A stretch of 64,000 bases of DNA. It comes from Anisus vortex (Eukaryota; Mollusca; Gastropoda; Planorbidae). Both the position numbers and the translations under genes were made by a program. Position 1 is the stretch's first letter. The number at the start of each line of letters is the position of its first letter. This document shows, piece after piece, positions 43,015 to 55,640 of the stretch. Where the stretch lies: contig OX421505.1 of NCBI GenBank assembly GCA_949126835.1, forward strand, positions 8,502,587 to 8,566,586, read 5' to 3'. The notes under the pieces were generated by a model. The model saw only the letters and a list, made by a program, of their open reading frames with translations. It was not told where the DNA came from and did not search any database.

Positions 43015-44960
43015 GTCTAATCATGTCTAAAATGTCTGATCTAATCATGCCTAATAGGTCTCCTCTAATTATACCTACTATGTCTGGTCCAATCATGTCA
43101 TACTATGGCTAATCTAATCATGTCTAATATGTCTGGTATAATCATGCCTGGTATGTCTAGTCTAATCATGTCATACTACGGCTAATCTAATCATGTCTAA
43201 TATGTCTGGTCTAATCATGTCATACTATGGCTAATCTAATCATGTCTAATATGTCTGGTCTAATGATGCCTAGTATGTCTGGTCTAATCATGTCATACTA
43301 TGGCTAATCTAATCATGTCTAATATGTCTGGTCTAATCATGCCTAATATGTCTGGTCTAATAATATCTAGTATGTCTGGTCCAATCATGTCATACTATGG
43401 CTAATCTAATCATGTCTAATATGTCTGGTCTAATCATGTCATACTACGGCTAATCTAATCATGTCATTGTATTTCTTGTCTAATCATGTCTAATATGTCT
43501 GGTCTAATCATGCCTAATATGTCTGGTCTAAACATGTCATACTGTGGCTTGTCTAATCATGCCTAATATGTCTGGTCTAATCATGTCATACTTTGGCTGT
43601 TCTAATCATGCCTAATATGGCTAGTCTAATAGCGCCTAATATGACTAGTCTAATCATGTCATACTATGGCTGTTCTAATCATGCCTAATTTGGCTGGTCT
43701 AATCATGGCTAAATGGCTGGTCTAATCATGTCTAATATGTCTGGTCTAATCATCCCTAATATGTCTGGTCTATTCATGCCTCATATGTCTAGTCTAATCA
43801 TGCCTAATATGACTGGTCTAATCATGTCCTACTATGGCTGTTCTTATCATGCCTAATATGGCTGGTCTAATCATGCCTAATATGGCTGGTCTAATCATGC
43901 CTAGTATGTCTGGTCTAATCATGCCTAATATGACTGGTCTAATCATGTCATACTATGGCTGTTCTAATCATGCATGATATGTCTGGTCTAATCATGTCAT
44001 TGTATTTCTTGTCTAATCATGCCTAATATGTCTGGTCTAATCATGCCTAATATGTCTGGTCTAAACATGTCATACTGTGACTTGTCTAATCATTCCTAAT
44101 ATGTCTGGTCTAATCATGTCATACTGTGGCTGGTCTAATCATGCCTAATATATCTGGTCTAATCATGCCTAATATGTCTGGTCTAATCATGCCTAATATG
44201 TCAGGTCTAATCATGCCTAATCTGTCTGGTCTAATCATGCCTATTATGTCTGGTCTAATCCTGCATAATATGTATGGTCTAATCATGTACTATTATGTCT
44301 GGTCTAATCATGCCTAATATGTCTGGTCTAATTATGCCTAATATGTCTGGTCTAATCATGCATAATATGTATGGTCTAATCATGTCATTGTTCTTGTCTA
44401 ATCATGCCTAATATGTCTGGTCTAATCATGCCTAATATGTCTGGTCTAAACATGTCATACTGTGGCTTGTCTAATCATGCCTAATATGTCTGGTCTAATC
44501 ATGTCATACTGTGGCTGGTCTAATCATGCCTAATATATCTGGTCTAATCATGCCTAATATGTCTGGTCTAATCATGCCTAATATGTCAGGTCTAATCATG
44601 CCTAATCTGTCTGGTCTAATCATGCCTATTATGTCTGGTCTAATCCTGCATAATATGTATGGTCTAATCATGTAATATTATGTCTGGTCTAATCATGCCT
44701 AATATGTCTGGTCTAATCATGCCTAATATGTCTGGTCTAATCATGCATAATATGTATGGTCTAATCATGTCACACTATGTCTGGTCTAATCATGCCTAAT
44801 ATATCTGGTCTAATCATGTCATACTATGGCTGGTCTAATCATGCCTAATAAATCTGGTCTGATCCTGTCTAATACGTCTTATTATACCTTATATGTCTTC
44901 TGAAAATGCCTGATATGTTTTGTCTGAAAATGCCTAATATGTCTATTCTGATCAGGGTCG
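43015..44960. repeat. 24-bp minisatellite (GTCTGGTCTAATCATGCCTAATAT)
   Basis: About 1.9 kb and roughly 80 monomers, with a recurrent variant carrying CATACT(A/G)TGGCT. A variant block with AACATGTCATACTGTG recurs at about 44062 and 44448, showing a higher-order duplication of about 386 bp. Because the unit is eight codons long, frames stay open (SGLIMPNM repeats), but nothing suggests translation. It lies in the first intron of the secreted-protein gene. Confidence 0.93.
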
Positions 44961-45094
44961 AGAGGCGTATGGATGTATAGGTATTGTGCTGATCATACAA
45001 TCCTCAGACACTGGTGGAGGCTTTTTAACCGGCCTAATCGATCAATTTGGACAGACGGGATACTTTTTTTTTCTGAGCATCATATGCATTTCAG

Positions 45095-45290
45095 GATTTG
45101 TTCCCAGGTCTGGAGGGTGTCCCTGAGTCTACCGAGCTCTGATGGTTATCTGACTTTAGTTTCGGTAAAGTAAATGATGTTTCTGGGCATTGTGCTGCCC
45201 ACACATCTCCTAGTCGGTAGTGGACTGATGAAAGCTGCTTTACCAGTACAATTGGCCAATAGGTCCAACGAAATACTTTTAAACTTATGA
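45095..45290 (+). mobile_element. 5'-truncated SINE copy
   Basis: Contains GGGTGTCCCTGAGTCTACC, AGCTCTGATGGTTA and CTGACTTTAGTTTCGGTAAA, followed by GCATTGTGCTGCCCACACA. These are the body and tail of the SINE at 63329-63593. The tRNA-like head is missing. Confidence 0.75.
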
Positions 45291-45522
45291 TTGGTGTGTG
45301 TCTAGTATCCATAGATAACTGTGTCTATGGATAACTGTTTATCTATGGATAATAATTATTATATTTGTATAGCGTTACCAATAAACGGCGCATTAAACAT
45401 ACAAACAAGCATGTAAAACAGCAGATGCTAGTGAAAATGATGATAGAACTTGTCTGCCCGAGTTTGAATGGAAGTAGATTCCTTACTTTTGTGCCAGATA
45501 TTGAGAAAGCTCTTGTACCAAG

Positions 45523-46198
45523 TGTCATGTATATTGTTTTTCCAAGAATTGGAACACGCAATGTTTATTCCTCTCTCTCTCTCTTTTCTTACTACACACA
45601 ATATTAGGACGTTTAGTAGGAAAACAAAAGGTTCTAGGTAATGTTGGGATTCTGTGTTGATCTCAAATTCTCAGAGACTGGGAACGACTCATTATTTAAT
45701 AGGGGAAGTTCCTATCGTTTTTGTTATGAGTTTTGTAATGATACCATGATTTTCACCCCTACTGGTAATGGGTCTATCCCTTGCACCACTCGGATAGTAT
45801 TTAATGATTTGTTTTGTCTGAAAGACAGAGAGTTTCAAAATATGTTCCTTTGAGAACGTTTGTGTTTGCACTATTTTATTCTAACTGTACATAATAGATA
45901 TATTGTATATATTGAACATACCACCTGAAATAAACTATCAACAACAGTTACACTGAAGCTTCCTTATCAAGTTACTATTCGATTGTGTTGTATACATTAC
46001 AATAAGATTTATCTACTACTCTAATGTACAAGAAAGGAAATGTTGGAATACAAATACTGAATTTGTGCCCAGGACTATAAGAAGAGTTCGTGTAATACTG
46101 AAACATAAATACTAATAATTAAAGTCGCCCCTAGGACTAACGAGAATTATCAGCAAGATCTACACAGCTCTGGCCACAAGGGGATTGTGGACGTAACA
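45523..46198 (+). mobile_element. solo LTR of the copy A/B retrotransposon family
   Basis: 676 bp, TGTCATGTATATTG to GTGGACGTAACA, aligned end to end with the 674-bp LTRs of copies A and B with scattered differences. Flanked by CAAG on both sides (45519-45522 and 46199-46202). Lies about 140 bp downstream of the proposed 5' UTR exon, inside the first intron. Confidence 0.95.
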
Positions 46199-46336
46199 CA
46201 AGGGTAGCGAGGAAAAAAAGGTGTCACCTCCCCCCCACCAGAAGCGAGGAGTCAGCAGAATGGAGTGTTCTTTGTGGAACAAAAGATTTCACTAGGTATG
46301 TGTGGATAAATAAGTATGCGTACTATTTCTACTTAC

Positions 46337-46425
46337 GTTAAAGAAGTCAAGCTCAGCCCAGATGGATGAAGGAGACTGTAGTCTGTGTTGACACTGCTGT
46401 TGTCTGCTGTTGTCTGTTGTTCAGT
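46337..46425 (-). other. probable 5' UTR exon of the secreted-protein gene
   Basis: On the minus strand a TATA box is followed after about 25 bases by a CA-rich segment without an in-frame start that ends TTTAAC|GTAAGT. The start exon at 42708 opens with an acceptor and needs an upstream non-coding exon, so the two fit together across 3.6 kb. The link is inferred. Confidence 0.5.
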
Positions 46426-46446
46426 TTGCATCGGACGTGCCCCACA

Positions 46447-46452
46447 CTTATA
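46447..46452 (-). promoter_or_regulatory. TATA box
   Basis: TATAAG within TTGTATAAGTGTGGGGC on the minus strand, placing transcription start near 46420-46426. Confidence 0.45.
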
Positions 46453-46459
46453 CAACATT

Positions 46460-47400
46460 GATAACAATCTGCTTACTGCTAGGGCTATTGAACTACGGAT
46501 GACACTTAAAACAGAACACAATGAAATAACATTCGGAGAACTATTAAAACAAAAGGTAGCATAGACACGAATGGACGATAAAGATGGCGAGATGTTCATT
46601 CGTAACATGGGTGATGTCAGATTTTATACTTCAGGGCAATATTGCTTTGTATCGCTTTTACAAAGTTTAGATATTACAATAAGTATAGGAGACATCTAGA
46701 AGACATTGAAATGATCTTTAGTAAACACTAGGTGTTTACAATAACTCGAATACTTTAAAAGTGTCGTTGCCTTTTGTGAACCCACTTTTGGAGATGTCCA
46801 GAGGCATCGCTTATGTAATTTCAAAATATGACGTAGCCTAAACAATGTATAGCTTACGTGGGATGTACATTGTATTCAATGAAAAAAGCTGAAGTAATTA
46901 GACCATCTGTTAACAAAAGAAATAATCTTCAAGATGGAGACAACAGATAATAGAGATCCGAACTATCTATGTTTCCATCTTTTATGTATCTATTTTTTTG
47001 AATCAACAAACATGTAAACTATCTATACAGCTACTATCTTTTAAAGCTATGCTTCTATCTGTTAGCTTATCTATTTAATTGTTATCTATATACTATCTAT
47101 CTAGTTACTATCTACTTATCAAACTTTAGCCCCTCCATTCGCCCACCAACCTGTCGAAGTATGTATACCAACGATTCGCTCTCATAATGTGTACACCAGT
47201 GGGTTCATGCACTGGGGACAGCCCCTGTTGCGCATCCGAAAATCATTGTACTACCGAGAAACTCCGAGAGGGATTGGAAAAATTTGCGCAACAGCCCGTC
47301 TGACCTAGCCCTGGTATTTAGACGTCCAGGCAACATAGTCTAGAATTTGTGCTACCAAGCCACAATGCAGGTAATCGAGCGAGCCACGATAATGCATGGG
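46460..47400. other. gene-free stretch upstream of the proposed promoter
   Basis: Unique sequence; includes TGACGTA (about 46829) and TATC(TA)-rich words. No frame or repeat family recognised. Confidence 0.4.
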
Positions 47401-47429
47401 GAAACTAACTAACTGACAAAGTGAAAAAC

Positions 47430-47850
47430 TGACAGACAGATAAATAGATATATAGACAGACATACAGACAAATAGATAAATAGATATATGGATAAATAGT
47501 GAGACAGATAAATATATAGATAATTAGATATATATTTAGACAAATAGATAAATAGATACACAGATAGATAGTTAAAAAGATAGATAGCTGGATGTACAGA
47601 CAGACTGTTAAGTAGGTAAAAATATAGATAGAAAGATAGATAGACTTATCTGTAGATAGACAGAATGACAGATGGAAGATAGATAGATAGACAGCTAGTT
47701 GGATAGATAGAGAGACAGATAGACAGATAGACAGACGGATAGAAAGATAGATAGACAGAAAGAAAGATAGACATGTAGATAGACAGATAAATAGATAGAC
47801 AGATAGATAGACAGACAAACATAGAAAGATAGATGGATAGATAGATCTAG
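47430..47850. repeat. (GATA/GACA)n-rich microsatellite
   Basis: Interspersed AGACAGATAGATAG tetranucleotides over about 420 bp. The long minus-strand frame rich in YLSIYLS is its translation. Confidence 0.92.
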
Positions 47851-48149
47851 CACATCAATAAGGAACAACTATGTCTCTGTTAGTTCAGTACAACACTTGA
47901 AGCAACGGGCAGTAACTCTGGGCAGGTAATGAATTTCAAACACAGCAGACGAGAGGAAAGATTCCCGTGAAACGTAAAATGGCACTTCCTTTGCATGGCG
48001 GCACTTACACGAAATAGATAATGGGATCCGGGGGAATCAGGTTGGGGCGGGAATGTACATACAATTAGTCTAACTAATGATGCATATGTGGGGAGTTTGT
48101 TGTGATGGCGAAAAAGGGGGGCCGGGGTGTAGAGGCCACATCTTGATAC

Positions 48150-48690
48150 TAATTTGTTCAAGATTTTTTTATTTTCTTCAATTTCTCTTTATCGCCACAT
48201 TATTTTTCGCTCATTTTCTCTCTTTCTACAAGTCCTCTTTTCTATTTCTCCCCTTTCAATCATTCTCTGTCGCCCATTTCTCTTTCATCTCCCATTCTCT
48301 TTCTAATAGTTTATATTATTATCTTTTACAACATCATTCTTATTTCTTATCTATTCTTTCTATCATCTTTCTCCACTTTTCTCTTTGTCTCTCACACTCT
48401 GTCTCTCTCCTTCTCATCTAAACTTCTCTCACTCTCTCTTTGTCTCGCTCTCTCTTTTCTTCATTTTCCCTATTGCTTCTTTATCGTCTCCCCTTTTCTC
48501 TCTCTCTCACCTTCTCACCATCTCTCTCTCTTTCCTTCTCTCTCAATCTTATTTCTTCTTCTCTTATTCCGTCAATTATTTTACATCATTTTTCTATTCC
48601 CACATTCTACATCTCTCGTTCATCTCTCATATCTCTCTCACCCTCTCTCATTCTCTCTCTCTCTCTCTCTCGCTCTCTGTTTCACCCGGG
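48150..48690. repeat. pyrimidine-rich (TCTC) tract
   Basis: About 540 bp nearly free of purines on the plus strand, ending in a TC dinucleotide run (48650-48680). Frames here are low-complexity S/L/F peptides. Confidence 0.9.
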
Positions 48691-49028
48691 AAACGGCTCA
48701 ATGTTCAAACGGCCATTCTTGTTTGCTGTCTGTGAAATGAGCGGCCGGGTACTTTCCGGTCACGTGTAAATAGAAGAAGCGACAAGGGGGGGGGGGGGAG
48801 AAATGCCATTGGCAGTGAATGAAATAGATTTCAATCCCCTTGCTCTATATCTTCTATACAAGGCAACCACAGTCCTATATGTAATTGATAATACCTTTTT
48901 TATGTATACCATTTATCAGCTCAATATGACGTCAACGCAAAAGAAATAAAAGTAAACAGCAGACAATTTTATATACTGTACTAGAATTTCTAAATATTTC
49001 TAAAAAAAAGTATGTATATAGTATAGGA

Positions 49029-49229
49029 CAGGAAACGGCAACTTACGGCACGAGTACAATACTTGGCACGCAGAGGAATTTAATTTTCAATGGCACGCGA
49101 AAGAACACTGAAAAGGCATCTCTACAAGAAATTATGTGCTAGAGCAGGATGACGTTTAGACTGTTGGCACGCTGAATGAATTAGGAATCCTACTTTGGCA
49201 CACGAGTGTTAAAAGGTTGCCGACCCCTG
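49029..49229. mobile_element. hAT-like MITE (201 bp)
   Basis: Begins CAGGAAACGGCAAC and ends GTTGCCGACCCCTG, an inverted repeat with mismatches. It is flanked by GTATAGGA on both sides (49021-49028 and 49230-49237), a perfect 8-bp duplication. Inner sequence (TTGGCACGC, GGCACGCTGAATGAATTA) is shared with 61169-61621. Confidence 0.88.
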
Positions 49230-49879
49230 GTATAGGAAATGGACTAAATTGATATATGGACGGCATCTAAAATTTGACTGTATAACTCTCAGTCACTAGT
49301 TTGGTTCTTGCTTGCGATGGATATTATATTAAATATAACGGTCGACAACCTTTTGTTATTAGTGAGCCACATGGGATCATTATCTTGAAGGCTCCACCCG
49401 TATACCTTCACTGTCACAGAGTGCGGATCTGAGACGGACTGTAGCGCTCATTGCTGCCGTCCCAGCCGACTCTCGGAGCCTCTCGTCAGTAATACGATCA
49501 TGGGATGCGCAGCCTGGGACTGACCCTTTTTGCGTTTGCCCATCGGTGTACGCTTAATGGAAGCATATCGGTGGTTTCATACACTTCCCCAGACTTTGAG
49601 GCCCATGGGCTATGAAATTATCTCCTAAAGAAGATCGCGTGTCTTACTTAATTAGGTAATTGTGGATCTTATGTTGATCCAAGGCGTATCCAGTCATTTA
49701 ATGTTATTTCCAGTGGCGGATGCAATGTCAACAAACACAAAACTTGAATCAATAAAGAAATGAAGAAATAAACGACACAATTTAAAAAACAAACAAAAAA
49801 CAAAGAGAAATATAAATAATCTTTGTTTTTTCAAAATTGATTTAGAGCATGAGCAGCTGATGGAGACAAAGACAAACAC

Positions 49880-50230
49880 AAAGTATAGACATTAACCCTT
49901 ACAGTCCCGGGCGCGTATATAGCGGAAATGAAGGCAGCATAGATAGAAGTAGGTCGGTACGGGAAGGGTTAATTTGGACATCACTTAATTTTAAGAGTGT
50001 CTTTTTTGGAATCACCAAGTACATTTGTTTGTTGTTTATTATTTTGTTTATTTACTGATATGTCCATTAAAACGTGTGTCTTAGTATCAGCAGCCACCAG
50101 GCAAACACCCACATAATGCCTTTTAATTGTGAGGGTTTTTTTAATCCCTGTTTGTGTGTGTATGAATATATGTGTATGTGCGTGCGTGTGTGCGTGTGTT
50201 TATGTTTGTGTGTATGTTACAACATATTAT
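49880..50230. mobile_element. fragment of a hAT-like MITE, containing a piggyBac-like MITE
   Basis: The segment GTATAGACATTAA then TTTGGACATCACTT, AAGAGTGTCTT, GTCTTAGTATCAGCAGCCAC and TGTGTATGAATAT matches 61229-61460 of the element at 61169. The copy here is interrupted at TTAA by the 73-bp element. Confidence 0.75.
49896..49968. mobile_element. 73-bp piggyBac-like MITE with empty-site evidence
   Basis: CCCTTACAGTCCCGGGCGCG to GGTACGGGAAGGG between TTAA (49892-49895) and TTAA (49969-49972). The related DNA at 61229-61250 reads GACATTAATTTGGACATC with one TTAA and no insert, which proves insertion at TTAA. Sister of 41357-41428. Confidence 0.88.
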
Positions 50231-50279
50231 ATCGTTTTCAAAGTAATGATATAGGAAAAGTGAATAATAACTAAGCATC

Positions 50280-51120
50280 TAGACTTACAGTTTGTTTATA
50301 TAGGTTTCTTTTTATAACATACAGCAATACTAGGACTAACGCTTATTTGTGTTTCGAAGCTAGTCTAGTACAAGGGTTTGATAAGTGTTTTTTTTTTAAT
50401 TTAAGTGTTTTGAATGTCCCTGACTTGTTCACGTAACCTATTCCATTTTCGAACGATAATCGAGAAAAAGACATGTTTACCTAGATTAATCTATGCATAT
50501 GAACAAAAAGAAGTATTGACGTATGGCATACGAAATCTATATACAGGGTGGTCCAATAAAATGTAACCACTTTTTATATACCCCAAAGAATGTCAATAAT
50601 GGAGTGTGGGATTACTTCAGCAATTTCGGTTTATCTTTCGTTTTCGGCCAAGGTGAAGTTAAACTTTCGGTTTCTGCTTCGGTTCCGGCTGAAAGACAAT
50701 TTATAACTCTCGGTATGGCTTCATTTTCGGCCGAAACCAAACATTTTCTTTCGGTCAGCCTCTAGTTCCAAATTACTTTTTCTTAATATTTTATTTTGTT
50801 AGACAGATTCTAATACATTTAACAGGGAATAAAAAATACTGAGGTACAGACTGACATAGCCATTATTTTCAAAATTGCCCTAGTTTGAAAAAACAAGTCT
50901 GAACTCTCAATACTCAATTTTTCAACTTCAAAGTATACCATACTTATCTCGTATTGTGATAAAAATTCAGTAATGTATATATATCTTTTCTGTCTACCAT
51001 CATTTATTTAGTCAGCAGACGTGCCAAAGTAACTTCTTTAAGAAAAAGTAGATTTCAACATTCGGCGGAAGAAAACACATCATTATCTGTCGTCTTAGAA
51101 AAGAATAATTAGTCATAAGT
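50280..51120. other. gene-free stretch with a mariner-like end and TTTCGG repeats
   Basis: ACAGGGTGGTCCAATAAAAT (about 50543) resembles a Tc1/mariner terminal repeat but has no partner. 50628-50765 is rich in TTTCGGT and TTTCGGCCGAAA words, seemingly part of another repeat. No gene seen. Confidence 0.4.
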
Positions 51121-51132
51121 CTCAAGGCCAGG

Positions 51133-53507
51133 CCTATGTGGCGCCCCAGGACAAAAGTTTCAGTGGCGCCCCCTCATACTGTAACTCATATGTACTCAAC
51201 CTCTTTCAGCTCACCGCCCCTTTTTTCAATTTTGTTTCGCTCATCGGCTCCCTCCCCTTGCCGTAAATAAATTAATTAGTTAAATTTGCCGCATAAAATG
51301 TGTATAGGATGACTAGATTTGTGTGCGTTTTTATGATCCTAAAAAGCGATAAAATGAACATGTCTTTTTTTATTATTAATAAACAAATATACTGCACAAG
51401 AGGTTTTAAAACAAAATCAATATTAAAGTGAAGCTTGTATGTTGCTAGCAGTCTGTATCTGTTTGGTTCAATTTCGGTTATTAAATTCCTTGGGTTTCCA
51501 CGCTCAATTATTTGCAACTTGCTTCTCTTTTCACTAAATAGGGGGGGGGGGGGGTGTAAATGCAATAAAAAAAATTTCCAACATCTAAAGACCTAGTGAA
51601 ATTGATTGATTCCCTTTTGCAACAAAAACTCCTCATTATAGCCCATTTCTTATACATTCCAATGTTTATTTTTCATTGTTTCTTTTATTCAATCAATTCT
51701 TCATGCAGTTGTAAAGGTTGGACTGATTTTAATATTTCCTTATTAGAAAAGAAGGTCCAAAAACCAATCAGGAATTATCACGTTAACAATCATAAGGTCT
51801 TTAAATCGAATGTTAAAAGTTACCTTTAAGTGCTTCAAGTTGTTGACAAAGTAAGTAGAAAATCTAGGTCTTCATCAGTTTTTTTCTTTACAAATGCAAG
51901 ACCTATGCGTCCAAACTTGCATATGTACAATCAAAGTTTTGACATTTAAGAAAATATCATCTTTTAGGTGGGTCATCACCTTTAAATCATTTTTTTTAAA
52001 CTTATATAAATCGATTATATCAGTGATAGGCCTATCAGTATTCAATTTTATTAGATTTTCTATCAAATAATCGTTTTTGTTTTCCAAAACCTCTATCATC
52101 GAATCAAAGAATCATGCGATCTATTGAAAATGTTGATGACCATCATGTATGCAGTAACAAACGATTTTTAGACCTTGTTATTTTCAATGCATAACTGAAC
52201 ACTCTATCATTGAATGTATTGCTTCTTATTTGTTATCTGCAGTAATTACGTAGTATAGTGAGCGATGCATACAATAAATGAGATTATTTAGCAACTTAAG
52301 GTTGTCGATGAGATCACACAGCTAATACGTCTGGCACATCAATCCACGATAACACCATTATATAAAAAGTCTTTTAGTTCAAATAATGTAGATTCGCCTT
52401 TAATTTTACTTATTTATTTTTTTCTGAAAAATTGGCAATTTTCCCTTCTATAATAAAATAAAAGTAACGCTTAATTGTCTGGCAGCATGTAAACATCAAA
52501 TTGTAAAGAAAATTGGAATGTTTTAGATAACCACACAATGTACTTTATTCATCACCTGCCATTTCATCAATTCGTCTCTGCATAGTTCTTTGGCTCAACT
52601 TATATTTCTTAAATTCAAGTTGATATCAACGCTTGTTTTTATAAATCATATTTTATTTAAATTAGAATCAAACCGATCTGAAACTGCGATAATTAACGAA
52701 CTCGCCGAATTTTGTTTGCTATCGAACCAATCCAGATATTTTATTTAAATTGACCCAAGCCCCAACTTCTAAATATCAATGCGATTCCTACTTTTTATTC
52801 GTATAACATGTTCTGTTGGGTGATAGCAGATGTTTTGCAGCAGTTCTATGTCACATTTCATCCATATTCTAATCACTACCCCCATCTGATTTCCCAGAAA
52901 CAGTCTAATTATAGCAATAAATCAAGATTAAGTATGTCAAGGGCTTTGAATGACTTTTACATCACAATTACACAATAGACAGAGTCAATAGTGAAACAGT
53001 CGATTCATTATTCAACAAGCTCAAGATTACCGTAGGCCTATTATAATTAAAGTACAAATACTTAAAGTACTTTCGTACTGCCCACTGGTCCTTCACCGCC
53101 ACCCTATCTCCCCCGGGAACGTTAGCACCCCCCAGACCTTCTCACCGCTCCTTGGGTGGGGGGGGGGGCGACAACGCCTCCGTTGAGAATCTATGAGTGA
53201 CTGTAACTGCTTTTTTTAGTGACTGCGCTTAGGTAATTGTTATGATTAAATTTTTATTTAGAATATTCTAGATGAACCAATCTTTTATGAAACATTTGTG
53301 AGCCTATTAAAAATTAAACATTTGTATGAAACAGTTTGAGTTTAAATAAATAAGAAGTTAACTTCTACCATATTTATCCATTTTTCTTTTGTTGACAATT
53401 TGTGTTTCAAAATTTCTGGTATGAACTTAGGTTATATTTTCCGCCACCCTAGAAGTGCCGCCCCCGGGCATATGCCCCCTCTGCCCCCCACCTATGTGAG
53501 GGCACTG
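51133..53507. mobile_element. candidate 2.4-kb DNA transposon bordered by 8-bp repeats
   Basis: AGGCCAGG occurs at 51125-51132 and 53508-53515. The right end in reverse complement starts CAGTGCCCTCACATAGG, a hAT-like tip, and the left border is GC-rich with CCTATGTGGCGCCCC. The terminal repeats match poorly and no transposase is recognisable (longest frames about 75-97 codons), so this is tentative. It includes poly-G runs near 51540 and 53158. Confidence 0.4.
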
Positions 53508-53519
53508 AGGCCAGGTACT

Positions 53520-54174
53520 ATTAAAGTATTCCTGCCACAGCAGTCTAATTTCTGAAAAGACAACAAAAACTTATTTTGTTAAAATCCCAAACGTGATAAT
53601 TTGACAAATACAACCTCTGCAGGAAACAAGTATTAACACTCCGAAATCAATTTGTTTTTATTGATAAAAGCTTTAATATTCGCTGTTTCGCTGTTGGGTG
53701 TTTAGAATCCATTTCGAAATTCATATTTCCACTGTGCGTGTATGCTCCATTTTGCACCTTCCAAACAAAAAATGAGAAGTGATTTGCAAAGAATGTCGTA
53801 AAAATGATTAAGTCTTCAAGCATCGTTAAAAACAAAAAGATTATGAAATCAAATTAAAATCCCTCGAAGAGACAAAATTGAAAAGAAAAAAAAATCATGA
53901 TTTATGGTTTCTAGCACGCCTCTTTAAACTTCTAGCTCTTTGTGTAATGAAGAGCATAAAATTTCAAACACAAGAGCACGCAACTCGTGTCAACATTTGT
54001 GTTTTACGCTTGGCAGACGTCAAGTGCAGCAGTTTGATTTCATTAGCCATTCGTTCATTACTGCTTTATTTAGTTATAAGTGTTCTTTTTATGGGTATAT
54101 CATGACAGTTAGGGTGACCTTTTTGCACTGGACATAACGTTGAAGACAAAAATATCTAACAAAAACAATAATAA
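53520..54174. other. gene-free stretch
   Basis: AT-rich unique sequence; frames at 53878-54137 overlap each other and resemble nothing known. Confidence 0.4.
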
Positions 54175-54545
54175 TTTTGACCGCTTGCTTTATTTTTAGA
54201 TCTGAATAGTTAGTTTGTTCATGCGGGGCCTTCAATACGTTTTCAATTTTTCCAGTGCACATTAAAGACTCTTATGAGATGGACCGCTTGCTCTATTTTT
54301 AGAGCTTAACCCTTTTTTTTTTCCGTGCGCACAATGTGTTTAATTCTTCTTAAACTTTCCTAAAGACTTCCGCTGTATATAACTTTCGATTTTAATCTTA
54401 ATTTTCCATTGAGAAAATCGCAGCGCATTACTAAACCGGAAAACTAAAGGACAGAGTGCCATCGGAAATTCCGAAACTAAGTTTTTAAAGTTATCAAATA
54501 GCAGAAATATCAAAGCAAGCAGTCATCTTATAGTCCTTGGCATCT
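54175..54545. repeat. dispersed repeat, uninterrupted copy
   Basis: Matches 35610-35715 plus 37934-38130. It shows the hAT insertion site in its empty state. Confidence 0.75.
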
Positions 54546-55230
54546 AATGATATTGGCATCGAATTTTTAGTTAAATGTGTCAATCGTCCTCTTATCATAC
54601 ATAAACAAATTTACGAAAGCAATGCTGTCAAGTACAAAGGTTTTCTGTATCGTCCTGCGCAAGAGTTATCCCGTTCGGCTACCGGATTTCCCTATCCTAA
54701 GTTGGTCGGCGCTATATGATCTTTAAAAAGGAAATATAACTCAATTGCGGTAGTTACACGTCATAAGGGAGGAGGGAAGGGTGTACGATATTCTCTATCC
54801 AGGTGTGAATTCTTCTATGTTGAGCTAGGGCCGTCATACAGAGGGAATTCTCATGGACTATGGCCCAGTAGAAAGAGTATGTAAAAACAAAGAAGCGACA
54901 TTGTCTTTCTTTTATCTTATCTCAAAGACATCTCGCGTTTTTTTCAAGGTTGTATTTCATTACAAATAGAGCACCTTAAAGACATCTCGCGTTTTTCAAA
55001 GTGGCATTTCACCACACATAGAGCCCCTAGTGTCTATAGAATCAGGCCACTTGAAGTTCATTTCATTTCTAACTCGTCGATGGAGCCAGAGATCTCGGGC
55101 AAGTCGAGCGTAGTTAATTTCTTGGCATAATTACTCGACCACGAATAACCTTAATTTGAAATGAGGAATCATTGAATGAAAATGGAAGATTTTAAAATGT
55201 GGGCTTATCAATTTTATTTATTTAAATAAC
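54546..55230. other. gene-free stretch with a 64-bp tandem duplication
   Basis: GACATCTCGCGTTTTT...CATAGAGC is present twice in tandem at about 54930-55035. No gene recognised. Confidence 0.5.
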
Positions 55231-55239
55231 TCCACTTCA

Positions 55240-55640
55240 TAACATTCAACACTCGACAAGCTTAAAAGCAAACAAATTCACCAAACAACAACATCAAATT
55301 CACCAACAAAAGTAACATTCATTAAATTCACAAACCAAACAATTATCGAACAAATTCACACAAGAGAATCGAACAAATTTACCAACAAAACTAACATTCA
55401 TTAAATTCACAAACAATCTCAAAATAAAAAAAATATATAATTTACAAAACAAAACTAACATCAAACTAATTCATCAACTTAGCTAACATAACACAACTTG
55501 ACTAACAAATCTAACATCAAACAGATTGAACAACACAACTAGCACCAAACAAAGTTACCATTAAAACAGCACCAACTATAACATACAAACACAAAACCTC
55601 CACACCAGTATAATATAAATAAAATCTGAGCTCCAACATC
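55240..55640. repeat. degenerate CAAA/TTCA-rich low-complexity repeat
   Basis: Many variants of AACAAATTCACCAACAAAAC arranged loosely in tandem. Confidence 0.7.

Noticed and set aside
46333..46608. 91-codon minus-strand frame over the proposed 5' UTR exon
   Set aside because: It starts upstream of the TATA box and ends at the splice donor region; the exon is better explained as untranslated.
47405..47818. 137-codon minus-strand frame rich in YLSIYLS
   Set aside because: Translation of the GATA/GACA microsatellite.
48077..48769. Several overlapping 90-116 codon frames of S/L/F-rich peptide
   Set aside because: Products of the pyrimidine tract; low complexity in all three frames.
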